Positions 1 to 5,090 are shown, numbered from the stretch's first letter. The stretch is DNA of 5,207 bases from SW-9-67-25 sp964471665 (GCA_964471665.1 CAYYHG010000181.1:1-5207); one strand, 5' to 3'. Notes: a model not told the origin generated them from the sequence alone. Program-made: numbers and translations.

Positions 1-540
1 CGCGATGTACATCGCGTAGATGACGGGCGCGCTGGGGTTGATCGTGAACGACGTCGAGACGTCGCCGACGTCGATGCCGTCGAACAGGATCTCCATGTCC
101 CGGAGGGTGTCGACCGCGACGCCCTCCTTGCCGACCTCGCCGTCGCTCATCGGGTCGTCCGAGTCGATGCCCATCAGCGACGGCATGTCGAAGGCCGTCG
201 ACAGTCCAGTCTGGCCCTCTCCGATGAGGTAGTGGAACCGTTCGTTGGTCTCCTCGGCGGTGCCAAAGCCCGCGAACTGGCGCATCGTCCACGTCCGCCC
301 GCGGTGCATCGTCGGATAGGGCCCGCGGGTAAAGGGTGGCTCGCCGGGAAAGCCGAGATCCGCCTCGTAGTCGAGATCAGCGACGTCCTCGGGCGTGTAC
401 AGCCGGTCGACTTCGAGGTTGGAGACCGTCGCAAAGCGGTCCTGGCGCTCGCCGTAGGAGTCGAGTACGGGTTCGAGCGTCTCCGCCTCCCAGGACTCCC
501 GGGCCGTCCTGATGTCGCGCAGGTCGTCCTCGTCGTACAT
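1..540 (-). CDS. mcmA: methylmalonyl-CoA mutase-type acyl-CoA mutase, large subunit (partial, N-terminal 180 residues)
   Basis: The reading frame from the ATG at 540 stays open to the window edge, giving the first 180 residues of a protein normally about 550-570 long; the C-terminal part lies off the window. Residues 71-92 (TRGPYPTM, then RTWTMRQFAGF) followed by GTAEETNERFHYLIGEGQTG and STAFDMP are hallmark sequence of the substrate-binding TIM barrel of B12-dependent acyl-CoA mutases. Family members interconvert methylmalonyl-CoA and succinyl-CoA using adenosylcobalamin, usually with a separate small B12-binding subunit, in cytosolic propionyl-CoA metabolism. A TATA-like box about 26 bases upstream argues for a leaderless transcript starting at this ATG. 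One oddity: by my alignment the position of the substrate-contacting Tyr89 of the Propionibacterium enzyme is His79, so a related substrate such as isobutyryl-CoA cannot be excluded. The family call is firm; the exact substrate is not. Confidence 0.93.
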   Translation of the reverse strand, partial: MYDEDDLRDIRTARESWEAETLEPVLDSYGERQDRFATVSNLEVDRLYTPEDVADLDYEADLGFPGEPPFTRGPYPTMHRGRTWTMRQFAGFGTAEETNERFHYLIGEGQTGLSTAFDMPSLMGIDSDDPMSDGEVGKEGVAVDTLRDMEILFDGIDVGDVSTSFTINPSAPVIYAMYIA

Positions 541-561
541 ACACGCGAACGTGGTCGCTGC

Positions 562-572
562 CGGATTTAAGC
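562..572 (-). promoter_or_regulatory. TATA-like promoter of the acyl-CoA mutase gene
   Basis: The minus strand reads CGCTTAAATCC here. Its centre is about 27 bases before the ATG at 540, the spacing expected between an archaeal TATA box and a transcription start, so the mRNA would begin at or next to the start codon. No Shine-Dalgarno sequence is seen in front of that ATG, which agrees with a leaderless message. Confidence 0.6.
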
Positions 573-588
573 GTTCGGTGTACAGGGA

Positions 589-616
589 CGGTCGTGATTC
601 AGTACGGAATCGACCG
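589..616. promoter_or_regulatory. imperfect palindrome between divergent promoters, possible operator
   Basis: Arms cggtcg (589-594) and cgaccg (611-616) enclose a second pair attc (597-600) and gaat (607-610), with two unpaired bases on the left side. The centre, near 603, is almost midway between the mutase TATA box and the crotonase TATA box. A shared regulator of both genes could bind here, but no regulator is identified. Confidence 0.3.
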
Positions 617-646
617 CACGAACGCAGGCGGCCGGCATACCCACAC

Positions 647-654
647 TTTTTATT
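647..654 (+). promoter_or_regulatory. TATA-like promoter of the crotonase-family gene
   Basis: The sequence TTTTTATT is the only AT-rich box in this GC-rich spacer on this side. Its centre lies about 26 bases before the ATG at 676, which predicts transcription starting on that ATG and supports it over the in-frame GTG at 664. Confidence 0.6.
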
Positions 655-675
655 GTCCCCGTCGTGGCCCCGGGT

Positions 676-1521
676 ATGGGACCGGACCAGACCGACACCG
701 ACACGCCCGGGGCCACCCGCGAAGCGGACACCCGCGAGACAGTCACAGTCACAGTCTCGGACGACGGACACCTCGCGACGATAACGCTCGACCGGCCCGA
801 GCGGCTGAACACCTTCAGTACGCAACTGGCGGTCGACCTCGACGACGCCCTGCACGCACTGGAGGACGACGACGGCGTCCGCGCGATTGTCGTGACCGGC
901 GCAGGCGACGCGTTCTCGGCGGGGATCGACCTCTCGGAACACGGCGACCACGACGGTCAGGCGGCCTTCGAGACGTGGGTGACGCGCATGGAGGAACCGT
1001 TCCACACCATCGCCGAGATGGGAACGCCGGTCGTCGCCGCCGCCCACGGCCACGCTGCGGCCAACGGCGTCGGCCTGGTCGCGGCGTGTGACCTCGCAGT
1101 CGCGGCCGAGGGCACCGGGTTTGGCGCCACCGCCCCGAAGGTCGGCCTCTTCTGTATGGGTCCGGCGGTCCCGCTGCGAGAGAATCTCCCCCGCAAGCGC
1201 GCGCTCGAACTCCTGCTGACGGGCGATCTCGTCGAGGCGGAGACGGCCCTGGAGTGGGGGCTGGTAAACCGTGTCGTCCCCGAGGGCGAGCACGTCGAGG
1301 CCGCGATGGAGTTCGCGGAAACGATCGCCTCGAAGAGCCCCGTCGCCGTCCAGATGGGCAAGGAGGCGTTCCACGAGATGGCAAAGATGGACTACCACGA
1401 GGCTCTGGAGTTCTCGAACGAGCGGTTCGCCGCCGTGTGTGCGACCGCCGACGCCCGCGAGGGTATCGGTGCCTTCCTCGATGACGACCCCCTGGGTCCG
1501 GAGGAGTGGCCCGGGGAGTAA
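676..1521 (+). CDS. enoyl-CoA hydratase/isomerase (crotonase) family protein, ECHDC3-like
   Basis: This 281-residue protein has the crotonase fold. ITLDRPERLNTFS (36-48) is the N-terminal strand-turn motif; DAFSAGIDL (78-86) forms the first oxyanion-hole loop; HGHAAANGVGLVAACDLAVA (124-143) the second. GLFCMGPAVPL (157-167) and the C-terminal REGIGAFLDD (261-270) recall the ECHDC3 subgroup. Such proteins bind acyl-CoA thioesters in the cytosol and stabilise an enolate. The two glutamates that add water in rat hydratase (Glu144, Glu164) align with Gly133 and Ala153, so ordinary hydratase activity is doubtful; an isomerase, hydrolase or unknown acyl-CoA reaction is possible. ATG 676 was chosen over GTG 664 because the TATA spacing predicts a leaderless start there. 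The first 20 residues are an acidic, family-unlike extension. It is divergent from the mutase gene, which suggests linked acyl-CoA metabolism. Confidence 0.9.
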   Translation: MGPDQTDTDTPGATREADTRETVTVTVSDDGHLATITLDRPERLNTFSTQLAVDLDDALHALEDDDGVRAIVVTGAGDAFSAGIDLSEHGDHDGQAAFETWVTRMEEPFHTIAEMGTPVVAAAHGHAAANGVGLVAACDLAVAAEGTGFGATAPKVGLFCMGPAVPLRENLPRKRALELLLTGDLVEAETALEWGLVNRVVPEGEHVEAAMEFAETIASKSPVAVQMGKEAFHEMAKMDYHEALEFSNERFAAVCATADAREGIGAFLDDDPLGPEEWPGE

Positions 1522-1544
1522 ACTACCCCACCCTATTCGCTTGT

Positions 1545-1565
1545 GCTTCCGCCGGGGCCGGAAGC
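1545..1565. repeat. stem-loop after the crotonase gene
   Basis: gcttccg (1545-1551) pairs with cggaagc (1559-1565) around a 7-base loop. A smaller stem, gaggc (1584-1588) with gcctc (1593-1597), follows. No T-run follows either stem, so they are not classical archaeal terminators. They may be 3' untranslated structure of the crotonase message or remnants of a mobile-element end. Confidence 0.4.
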
Positions 1566-1601
1566 CCGGCACTTCTTGAGGGTGAGGCCTCCGCCTCGAA
1601 T

Positions 1602-1714
1602 TATCCACCCGGACGTGATTTGCTTAAGCCATACCCTCACAAATCTCGACTTTCACTGTCTGTACCGATTGATATCGTGTCTTGACGTGTGACAGAGTCA
1701 CGTCCGGGTGGATA
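1602..1714. repeat. 17-bp perfect inverted repeat bounding a 113-bp unit
   Basis: The arm at 1602-1618 (tatccacccggacgtga) is the exact reverse complement of 1698-1714, with 79 bases between. The interior is AT-richer than neighbouring genes and holds no open frame; it includes the 8-bp palindrome gcttaagc (1622-1629). The right arm can alternatively fold on itself (gacgtg 1684-1689 with cacgtc 1699-1704). No target-site duplication is visible outside the arms. A miniature inverted-repeat element or a long-range RNA stem in the 3' region of the convergent transcripts are the two readings. Confidence 0.55.
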
Positions 1715-1720
1715 GGTGAT

Positions 1721-1740
1721 TTCGACCCCGTGGGGTCGAA
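1721..1740. repeat. strong 9-bp hairpin downstream of the small zinc-ribbon gene
   Basis: ttcgacccc (1721-1729) is perfectly complementary to ggggtcgaa (1732-1740), separated by only two bases. It lies 32 bases past the stop codon of the minus-strand small gene and seven bases outside the 113-bp inverted-repeat unit. It could stabilise or end that transcript, or be a subterminal hairpin of an IS200/IS605-like remnant. There is no clear T-run. Confidence 0.45.
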
Positions 1741-1772
1741 TATCTCCACGTCGTTATGGCCGGCAGTATCAG

Positions 1773-1952
1773 TCAATCATCAGCTGTAACCATCTCTCGT
1801 AATTCGATCCAATCAGGTTCGGTTACAGTAACAGCACAACGTTCACAGAGAACTATCCTCAAATCCGTCGGGTCGTTACCTCTCGTGCGAGCACGGAGCA
1901 CGTACTCTCTTGCTGGTCGTTCTTGACCGTTGCAGTTACTACAGAGGCTCAT
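1773..1952 (-). CDS. small CxxC...CxxC zinc-ribbon-like protein (59 residues)
   Basis: An ATG at 1952 opens a 59-residue frame ending in TGA at 1773-1775. The protein starts MSLCSNCNGQE and has two cysteine pairs, C4xxC7 and C36xxC39, 28 residues apart, which is the layout of a zinc ribbon. The middle (YVLRARTRGNDPTDLRIVLCERC) looks like two beta strands joined by a turn, and the acidic tail (WIELREMVTADD) could be a short helix. Haloarchaea encode many such two-CxxC microproteins, mostly uncharacterised, some linked to stress or regulation. Start support is modest: an AT-rich stretch lies about 1980-2010, but no good Shine-Dalgarno site is at ideal distance (gggag is about 15 bases upstream). 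GC content is lower than in neighbouring genes, hinting at foreign origin. No specific function or partner can be assigned. Confidence 0.65.
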   Translation of the reverse strand: MSLCSNCNGQERPAREYVLRARTRGNDPTDLRIVLCERCAVTVTEPDWIELREMVTADD

Positions 1953-2131
1953 TGTTGTCGTGTCGCTCTCCCATCACAATCAATTTACCACATTTTCACA
2001 AATCGAATAACATTGATTAACTGAGTGACAGTGGGCTCTGGCTACTGCTGGACGTGTGGCGAAAACCCCAGCACTACAGAGTGATAGGCAACAACTATCT
2101 GGGCTGTTTCTGGACGAACACCTGTTCGGTA
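1953..2131. other. AT-rich intergenic stretch
   Basis: This 179-base gap separates the start of the small zinc-ribbon gene from the stop of the alpha/beta hydrolase. The part at 1981-2030 is strongly AT-rich and probably holds the promoter of the small gene (minus-strand sequence ggtaaattgattg near 1975-1988). Bases 2025-2084 contain a 19-codon open fragment with YCWTCGENPSTTE, reminiscent of a zinc-ribbon tail but too short to call a gene. No convincing terminator of the hydrolase is seen. Confidence 0.4.
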
Positions 2132-2968
2132 TCAGAGCAAGAAGTCCGCCAGGTGGTCGCGGTAGGCCTCCGGACGGTCCTCCATGACCCAGTGGTTCGC
2201 GCGGTCGAGTCCGACGAGGTCGGCGTCAGCGATGTCACCCTCGAGGCGCTCGGCCCACTCTATTGGCTGGAACTCGTCTTCGGCACCCCACAGTAACAGC
2301 GTCTCGGCCGTGACGTCAGCGGGGTCGATCTCGGTCGTGTGGCTGGTGTTCGTCGCCGAGGCGTTCCGGACGACGGAGGTGACGCCCTCCTCGGACGCCC
2401 ACGGGGCGGTCATACCTTCGAGGAACTCGTCGCTCGCGTCGTCGCCGTAGAGGGTATCCTGCATCAGGCCGCCGAGCATCCCCTGGAGTTCCTCGACGCT
2501 CGTCTCCCGCGCCGTGCCGGGGAGGCCGAGGTCGGTGATCGTCTGGATCGGCCAGGAGTCGTAGGCGACGGAGTTCGACAGCACCAGAGAATCGACGGCA
2601 CCGGGATTGTGGGCGGCGTAGCGGAGAAACACGCCGCCACCCAGGTCGTGACCGACGAGGGTGACCGTCTCGAGGCCGAGCGCGTCGAGCAGTCCCTCGA
2701 GCATGACCTCCTGTGCGCGCAGCGACCGGTCGAACCCGTCGTGCATCGCGGAGTTGCCGTAGCCGATCATGTCGGGCAGGATGACACGGTGCTCCGCCTC
2801 GATCGGTCCGATCACGTTGCGCCACAGAAACGAGTTCGTCGGGATGCCATGGAGAAAGACAACGGGGTCGCCCGATCCCGCGTCGTAGCAGGCTACGTCG
2901 AGGTCGTGCCCGTCGACCGTGACTGTCTCGCTGTCCTGTGCGTCGGTCCACTCGTCGTAGGTGGTCAC
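2132..2968 (-). CDS. alpha/beta-fold hydrolase with Asp nucleophile (haloalkane dehalogenase/epoxide hydrolase-like)
   Basis: This 278-residue cytosolic enzyme is related in sequence style to haloalkane dehalogenases: FLHGIPTNSFLWRNVI (38-53) is the oxyanion region and LVGHDLGGG (104-112) the nucleophile elbow, with Asp108 replacing the usual Ser. Asp231 (in WGAEDEF) and His259 (in NHW) complete a plausible triad, and residues about 135-215 form the cap. An Asp nucleophile implies a covalent alkyl-ester intermediate, as in dehalogenases and epoxide hydrolases. However, the two halide-binding residues of dehalogenases (Asn after HG, Trp after the Asp) are Ile42 and Leu109, so dehalogenation is unlikely; HGIP fits the HGxP motif of epoxide hydrolases. 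The GTG at 2968 is chosen because GGTGA lies seven bases upstream; the in-frame GTG at 3001 would add 11 residues. It follows the HTH_10 regulator on the same strand after 75 bases and may be its target. Confidence 0.88.
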   Translation of the reverse strand: MTTYDEWTDAQDSETVTVDGHDLDVACYDAGSGDPVVFLHGIPTNSFLWRNVIGPIEAEHRVILPDMIGYGNSAMHDGFDRSLRAQEVMLEGLLDALGLETVTLVGHDLGGGVFLRYAAHNPGAVDSLVLSNSVAYDSWPIQTITDLGLPGTARETSVEELQGMLGGLMQDTLYGDDASDEFLEGMTAPWASEEGVTSVVRNASATNTSHTTEIDPADVTAETLLLWGAEDEFQPIEWAERLEGDIADADLVGLDRANHWVMEDRPEAYRDHLADFLL

Positions 2969-2975
2969 GTGTGAG

Positions 2976-2980
2976 TCACC
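2976..2980 (-). promoter_or_regulatory. Shine-Dalgarno site deciding the hydrolase start
   Basis: GGTGA on the minus strand matches the end of 16S rRNA and is seven bases before the GTG at 2968. An out-of-frame five-codon ORF (MVTHT) begins with ATG at 2982 and its TGA overlaps the GTG as GTGA, so translational coupling from it is conceivable. The alternative GTG at 3001 has no such site. Confidence 0.55.
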
Positions 2981-3017
2981 ATTACGTACCTGTTTTTCCA
3001 CGGACTAACGCGTACTG

Positions 3018-3031
3018 CCTATCAGTATTGG
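3018..3031 (-). promoter_or_regulatory. 14-bp element (copy 1) upstream of the hydrolase
   Basis: The minus strand reads ccaatactgatagg, identical to 3894-3907 on the same strand. It lies between the regulator stop and the hydrolase start. Its AT-rich core caatactgata could act as a TATA-like box about 26 bases before 3000, or as an operator for the neighbouring HTH_10 regulator. Function is inferred from repetition and position only. Confidence 0.4.
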
Positions 3032-3043
3032 ACGGCACCTCCC

Positions 3044-3775
3044 TCATTGCGTGGACGCCCTCGCGCCGTCGGTTCGTGCCGGGGAGTTCTCGAAGAGACA
3101 CGCGGCCATCGAGTCGTGGATCGCGCGCATGTGCTGGCTGAAGGTTGGCTGGGAGATGTCGAGCGACTCGGCACACTCCTCGGCGGAACTCTCGCGGGGC
3201 CACTCGAAGTAGCCGCTCAGATACGCCGCCCTGAGGACCTCGATCTGTCTGTCGGTCAGCCGCTCGGCGAGGGTTCCTTTCAGGCCCTGCTGGCTCCTGA
3301 CTGGGATCGACCCCGCGTCCCGCCTGCTCGCGAGGAGTTCCGACCTCGGATGTCGCGACTGGAACATCTCGACGACCGTCCGGACGTCGGCGTGGGCCGG
3401 TACGTTTGCCACGACGCGTCCGGTTCCGTCCCTGGCGGTCACAGCGCGTGTCACCGCACCCGCGTCTGCCAGCGTCGTCGTCACGCACGGACCGGCGACG
3501 ATCAGCTGCACCAGGCCACCGTCTGGCGCCTCCCTGACGAGTCGCGCCTCTGCGACCCCGGACACGTCCCGGGCCATCCCGACTATCCGGTCGGGATCGG
3601 TCCCCTCGACGGCAAAAAACTCCAGCAACGCCCCGTCCGAGCGGTGGACGAGGTGTTCGAGGGTCAACCGACACGACGCCTCCTCCGAGGCCAGCACGAA
3701 AAAGTACTCCTCGTTGGCGACCTGGAGCTCGATTTCGGTTGGTGTCCCGACTGCGGTGCTGTCCTGGATTGACAT
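3044..3775 (-). CDS. HTH_10 (Bat-type) transcriptional regulator
   Basis: This 243-residue protein ends in the helix-turn-helix of haloarchaeal bacterio-opsin-activator (Bat) regulators: LTDRQIEVLRAAYLSGYFEWPRESSAEECAESLDISQPTFSQHMRAI occupies about 173-219. The GYFEWPR turn and the DISQPTFSQHMR recognition helix are diagnostic. The N-terminal 170 residues form the mixed alpha/beta domain commonly attached to HTH_10, probably a sensor, with no transmembrane segment and no recognisable ligand motif. The ATG at 3775 is preceded by a TATA-like box at leaderless spacing. It lies between the hydrolase (same strand, downstream) and a divergent alcohol dehydrogenase, a position typical of a local regulator. 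A 14-bp repeat found beside both target genes is a candidate binding site. Whether it activates or represses, and its inducer, are unknown. The last 15 residues after the HTH are a polar tail. Confidence 0.92.
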   Translation of the reverse strand: MSIQDSTAVGTPTEIELQVANEEYFFVLASEEASCRLTLEHLVHRSDGALLEFFAVEGTDPDRIVGMARDVSGVAEARLVREAPDGGLVQLIVAGPCVTTTLADAGAVTRAVTARDGTGRVVANVPAHADVRTVVEMFQSRHPRSELLASRRDAGSIPVRSQQGLKGTLAERLTDRQIEVLRAAYLSGYFEWPRESSAEECAESLDISQPTFSQHMRAIHDSMAACLFENSPARTDGARASTQ

Positions 3776-3798
3776 AGTATGGCTAGCTGTCCCATCGC

Positions 3799-3807
3799 AT
3801 TAACTAT
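3799..3807 (-). promoter_or_regulatory. TATA-like promoter of the HTH_10 regulator
   Basis: The minus strand reads ATAGTTAAT, centred about 27 bases before the ATG at 3775, so the transcript would start at the codon itself. No Shine-Dalgarno sequence is present before that ATG. Confidence 0.55.
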
Positions 3808-3870
3808 CTGCTAACCCCAGTGTAACCCGGGTCGGCCGGATTCGCCCCGCACACCGTCCAAGAGACACCT

Positions 3871-3971
3871 CGAACGGCCGGCTGTGACCGGACCCTATCA
3901 GTATTGGCTGAAGCTTGATTTTCGGTCCAGGACAGTCACAGACGCAGGCACGCGCTCTGCCGGGCCGTTCG
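3871..3971. repeat. nested inverted repeats in the divergent regulator-dehydrogenase promoter region
   Basis: Three pairs are nested in order: cgaacggcc (3871-3879) with ggccgttcg (3963-3971), tgtgac (3883-3888) with gtcaca (3935-3940), and ggacc (3890-3894) with ggtcc (3924-3928). The 14-bp element at 3894-3907 lies at the inner end. This may be a set of operators or a foldable RNA or cruciform, or chance in GC-rich DNA. Confidence 0.35.
3894..3907 (-). promoter_or_regulatory. 14-bp element (copy 2) between divergent promoters
   Basis: This is identical to the element at 3018-3031 (ccaatactgatagg on the minus strand). Its centre is about 97 bases from the regulator TATA box and about 90 from the dehydrogenase TATA box, so it is nearly midway. 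It is a candidate operator for the HTH_10 regulator acting on itself and on the dehydrogenase. Confidence 0.4.
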
Positions 3972-3986
3972 CCGGAACCGTGAAAG

Positions 3987-3993
3987 TATTTAA
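3987..3993 (+). promoter_or_regulatory. TATA-like promoter of the alcohol dehydrogenase gene
   Basis: TATTTAA, preceded by a purine-rich stretch (gtgaaag) that could be the TFB-recognition element. The spacing predicts a transcript start near 4016, leaving a leader of about five bases before the ATG at 4021 and no room for a Shine-Dalgarno site. Confidence 0.65.
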
Positions 3994-4020
3994 CCGACTC
4001 GAAACAAGCTACCACACACC

Positions 4021-5061
4021 ATGCGAGCAGCCAGACTCCACGAGTACACCCACGACATGTCGAATGGACTGACAATCGACGAGGTCGACCGCCCACAGAC
4101 ACAGGGGAGCCGGGACGTCGTCGTCGAAATCGACGGCGCAGGCTGGTGCCAGACGGACAACCACATCATCGAGGGCCAGTGGGCGGACTACGTTCCCCAG
4201 CCCCTCCCGATGACGCTCGGTCACGAGAACGCCGGGACAGTCGTCGAGGTCGGCGAGGAGGTGACGCTCGTCTCCGAGGGCGACCAGGTCATCTGCCACC
4301 CGGTCCAGACCTGCGGGACCTGTCGGGCCTGCCGGCAGGGGGAGACGATGTACTGCGAGAACGACTCCTTCAACGGTCTCACCACAGACGGAGGGTTCGC
4401 CGACGAGATGCTCACGAGCGACCGATCGGTCATCCCCCTCCCCGACGGCGTCGACCCCGTCGACATCGCGCCACACGCCGACGCCGGCATCACGGCCTAC
4501 CACGCCGTCAAGAAGGCCGCCGACGAACTCAACCCCGGCGACACCGCCGTCGTGATCGGGGTCGGCGGCCTCGGCCACATCGGCCTGCAGTGTCTGGACG
4601 CGATGAGCGCCGCCGACATCGTGGCGCTGGATATCAAGGAGTCGGCCCGCGAACTTGCTGTCGAGTGTGGCGCCGACGCCACGTTCGACCCCGAGAGCGT
4701 GGACGTCGCCGAGACGGTCGAGGACCGCACCGACGGTCACGGGGCCGAGCAGGTCCTCGATTTCGTCGGCGCGGACGAGACGACCGCGCTCGGTCCCGAA
4801 ATTGCCGCCCTCGGCGGCGAACACCACGTCATCGGCTACGGCGGGCACGTCCACGAACCGTCACAGGCGTTCGTCGCCGGGGAGTTCACCTTCCGCGGGA
4901 CGCTCGTGGGCCAGTACAGTGAGCTCCAGGAACTCGTTTCGCTCGTCGAGCGCGGCGAGGTCAACCTCCACACCAGCCGGTACGATCTCGGCGAGATCAA
5001 CGAAGTGGCCGAACAGCTCGAAAACCGCGAGATCGACGGCCGAGCAGTCATCACGACGTAG
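4021..5061 (+). CDS. adh: zinc-dependent medium-chain alcohol dehydrogenase
   Basis: This complete 346-residue cytosolic enzyme of the medium-chain dehydrogenase family has the family's usual length. The catalytic zinc is held by Cys43 (GWCQTD), His68 with Glu69 in GHEN, and probably Asp154 (HADAGITAY), where many homologues have Cys. The structural zinc lobe is C98xxC101xxC104x7C112. The Rossmann fold has GVGGLG at 180-185, and Asp204 at the end of the next strand (VALDIKE) favours NAD over NADP. Overall it resembles Sulfolobus-type ADH (similar N-terminus MRA-RL and C-terminal IDGRAVI). The reaction would be reversible oxidation of a primary or secondary alcohol to an aldehyde or ketone; the substrate is not readable from sequence. 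It is divergent from the HTH_10 regulator and has its own TATA box, so it is probably locally regulated and may work with the nearby hydrolase. Confidence 0.93.
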   Translation: MRAARLHEYTHDMSNGLTIDEVDRPQTQGSRDVVVEIDGAGWCQTDNHIIEGQWADYVPQPLPMTLGHENAGTVVEVGEEVTLVSEGDQVICHPVQTCGTCRACRQGETMYCENDSFNGLTTDGGFADEMLTSDRSVIPLPDGVDPVDIAPHADAGITAYHAVKKAADELNPGDTAVVIGVGGLGHIGLQCLDAMSAADIVALDIKESARELAVECGADATFDPESVDVAETVEDRTDGHGAEQVLDFVGADETTALGPEIAALGGEHHVIGYGGHVHEPSQAFVAGEFTFRGTLVGQYSELQELVSLVERGEVNLHTSRYDLGEINEVAEQLENREIDGRAVITT

Positions 5062-5090
5062 AAGACGACCTCGGCACCCCGCGGCCGACT

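Noticed and set aside
741..757. Tandem acagtc repeat in the crotonase gene
   Set aside because: It only encodes the TVTVTV beta strand; three units within a coding frame need no other explanation.
594..1384. Arg- and Pro-rich frames overlapping the crotonase gene on both strands
   Set aside because: Arg/Pro/Gly-rich translations are typical of wrong frames in high-GC DNA, and the crotonase frame is unambiguous.
2054..2296. 80-residue plus-strand frame starting with GTG in the spacer
   Set aside because: Most of it is antisense to the hydrolase C-terminus, and no promoter, ribosome site or family motif supports it.
2316..2974. Two 211-residue frames overlapping the alpha/beta hydrolase
   Set aside because: They lie over a hydrolase with intact catalytic triad motifs and show no domain themselves.
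2982..3674. 230-residue minus-strand frame overlapping the regulator
   Set aside because: It is an Arg/Gly-rich shadow of the HTH_10 regulator, which carries the recognisable domain in the other frame.
3800..4102. 100-residue minus-strand frame across the regulator-dehydrogenase spacer
   Set aside because: It covers both promoters and overlaps the dehydrogenase start. Its composition is unlike haloarchaeal proteins, being basic and Cys-rich without motif spacing.
4009..4854. Long 281-residue minus-strand frame opposite the alcohol dehydrogenase
   Set aside because: It is an antisense shadow in GC-rich codon-biased DNA. The plus strand carries all zinc and Rossmann motifs of a complete dehydrogenase.
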